This document shows, piece by piece, positions 8,356 to 8,542 of a DNA stretch of 8,542 nt; positions within the stretch are counted from its first letter, which is position 1; every line of letters starts with the position of its first letter. The stretch comes from Opitutales bacterium (lineage in GTDB: Bacteria > Verrucomicrobiota > Verrucomicrobiia > Opitutales > Oceanipulchritudinaceae). The stretch lies in contig SKLD01000029.1 in assembly GCA_007123395.1 (NCBI GenBank), forward strand, positions 1 to 8,542. The letters are read 5' to 3'. Made by a program: the position numbers and the translations under genes. Below the pieces are notes generated by a model. The model ran no database searches. It saw only the letters and a program-made list of their open reading frames with translations, and was not told the origin of the DNA.

Positions 8356-8542
8356 ATGGGAGAAATCAGAATAAAACGTGAGGACGGGCCGGCGGTTTAT
8401 CATGTGACGTCGCGGGTGATCCAGAAGCGGCGCTTGCTGTTGGAGGGTCAGCGGGAGGTGTGGGTGGCGGCGCTGCACCGCGCGGCGGAGTTCAGCGGGG
8501 TGGAGGTGATCACCTACTGTGTGCTGGAGACGCACTTCCACA
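8356..8542 (+). CDS. REP-associated tyrosine transposase (RAYT), N-terminal part, runs off the right edge
   Basis: The first 62 codons of a second RAYT gene are visible. It reads MGEIRIKREDGPAVYHVTSR, the usual opening of the Y1_Tnp domain (basic start, then YHVTSR). Near codons 54-62 YCVLETHFH follows, where H60-F61-H62 is the HUH metal-binding motif. In most RAYTs this stretch is MPNHYH, so VLETHFH is a variant. ATG 8356 fits the family start; an in-frame ATG at 8335 would add seven residues. AGG directly abuts ATG 8356, and neither start has a good ribosome binding site. The C-terminal half is outside the window, so completeness cannot be judged. It cannot be the same copy as the RAYT at the left edge. 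Confidence 0.82.
   Translation, partial: MGEIRIKREDGPAVYHVTSRVIQKRRLLLEGQREVWVAALHRAAEFSGVEVITYCVLETHFH

Overview
The window is a GC-rich bacterial chromosome segment with closely spaced housekeeping and accessory genes. Its intergenic spaces are full of short palindromes of REP type (repetitive extragenic palindromic). The LeuRS variant, the use of LpxI for lipid A synthesis and the long transposase-like RAYT (REP-associated tyrosine transposase) proteins suggest a Gram-negative bacterium with lipopolysaccharide. My best guess is the Verrucomicrobiota/PVC group (Opitutae-like). This is an inference from remembered family resemblance, not from a search.

Layout. At the left edge lies the C-terminal two thirds of a RAYT gene (+, 2-601, 5' end outside the window). 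Bases 602-804 carry two REP hairpins facing each other. On the minus strand is a two-gene operon, transcribed from about 3819 down to 805. It starts with a GT4 glycosyltransferase (3819-2548), followed 3 nt later by a GH13_18 sugar phosphorylase (2544-805). A divergent intergenic region (3820-4157) separates it from leuS (+, 4158-6734), which encodes leucyl-tRNA synthetase. The next gap (6735-7025) holds two GGAG-headed hairpins and three copies of a GTAG-headed repeat. After it comes lpxI (+, 7026-7880), encoding UDP-2,3-diacylglucosamine pyrophosphatase. A 475-bp non-coding stretch follows, with a fourth GTAG repeat and an AT-rich end. The first 62 codons of a second RAYT gene (+, from 8356) run off the right edge.

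How the genes fit together. The glycosyltransferase and the phosphorylase are probably translationally coupled and act on the same class of glycoside. A compatible solute of the glucosylglycerate / mannosylglucosylglycerate type is the most attractive hypothesis, but the sequence alone does not prove it. leuS and lpxI are unrelated housekeeping genes in tandem, separated by the repeat cluster.

The strongest theme outside the genes is the RAYT/REP system. A RAYT lies at each edge, and at least seven hairpins sit in the gaps, each with a GTAG or GGAG tetranucleotide at the foot of its stem. These fall into at least three sequence families. I saw no tRNA, rRNA, CRISPR array, prophage gene or defence gene.
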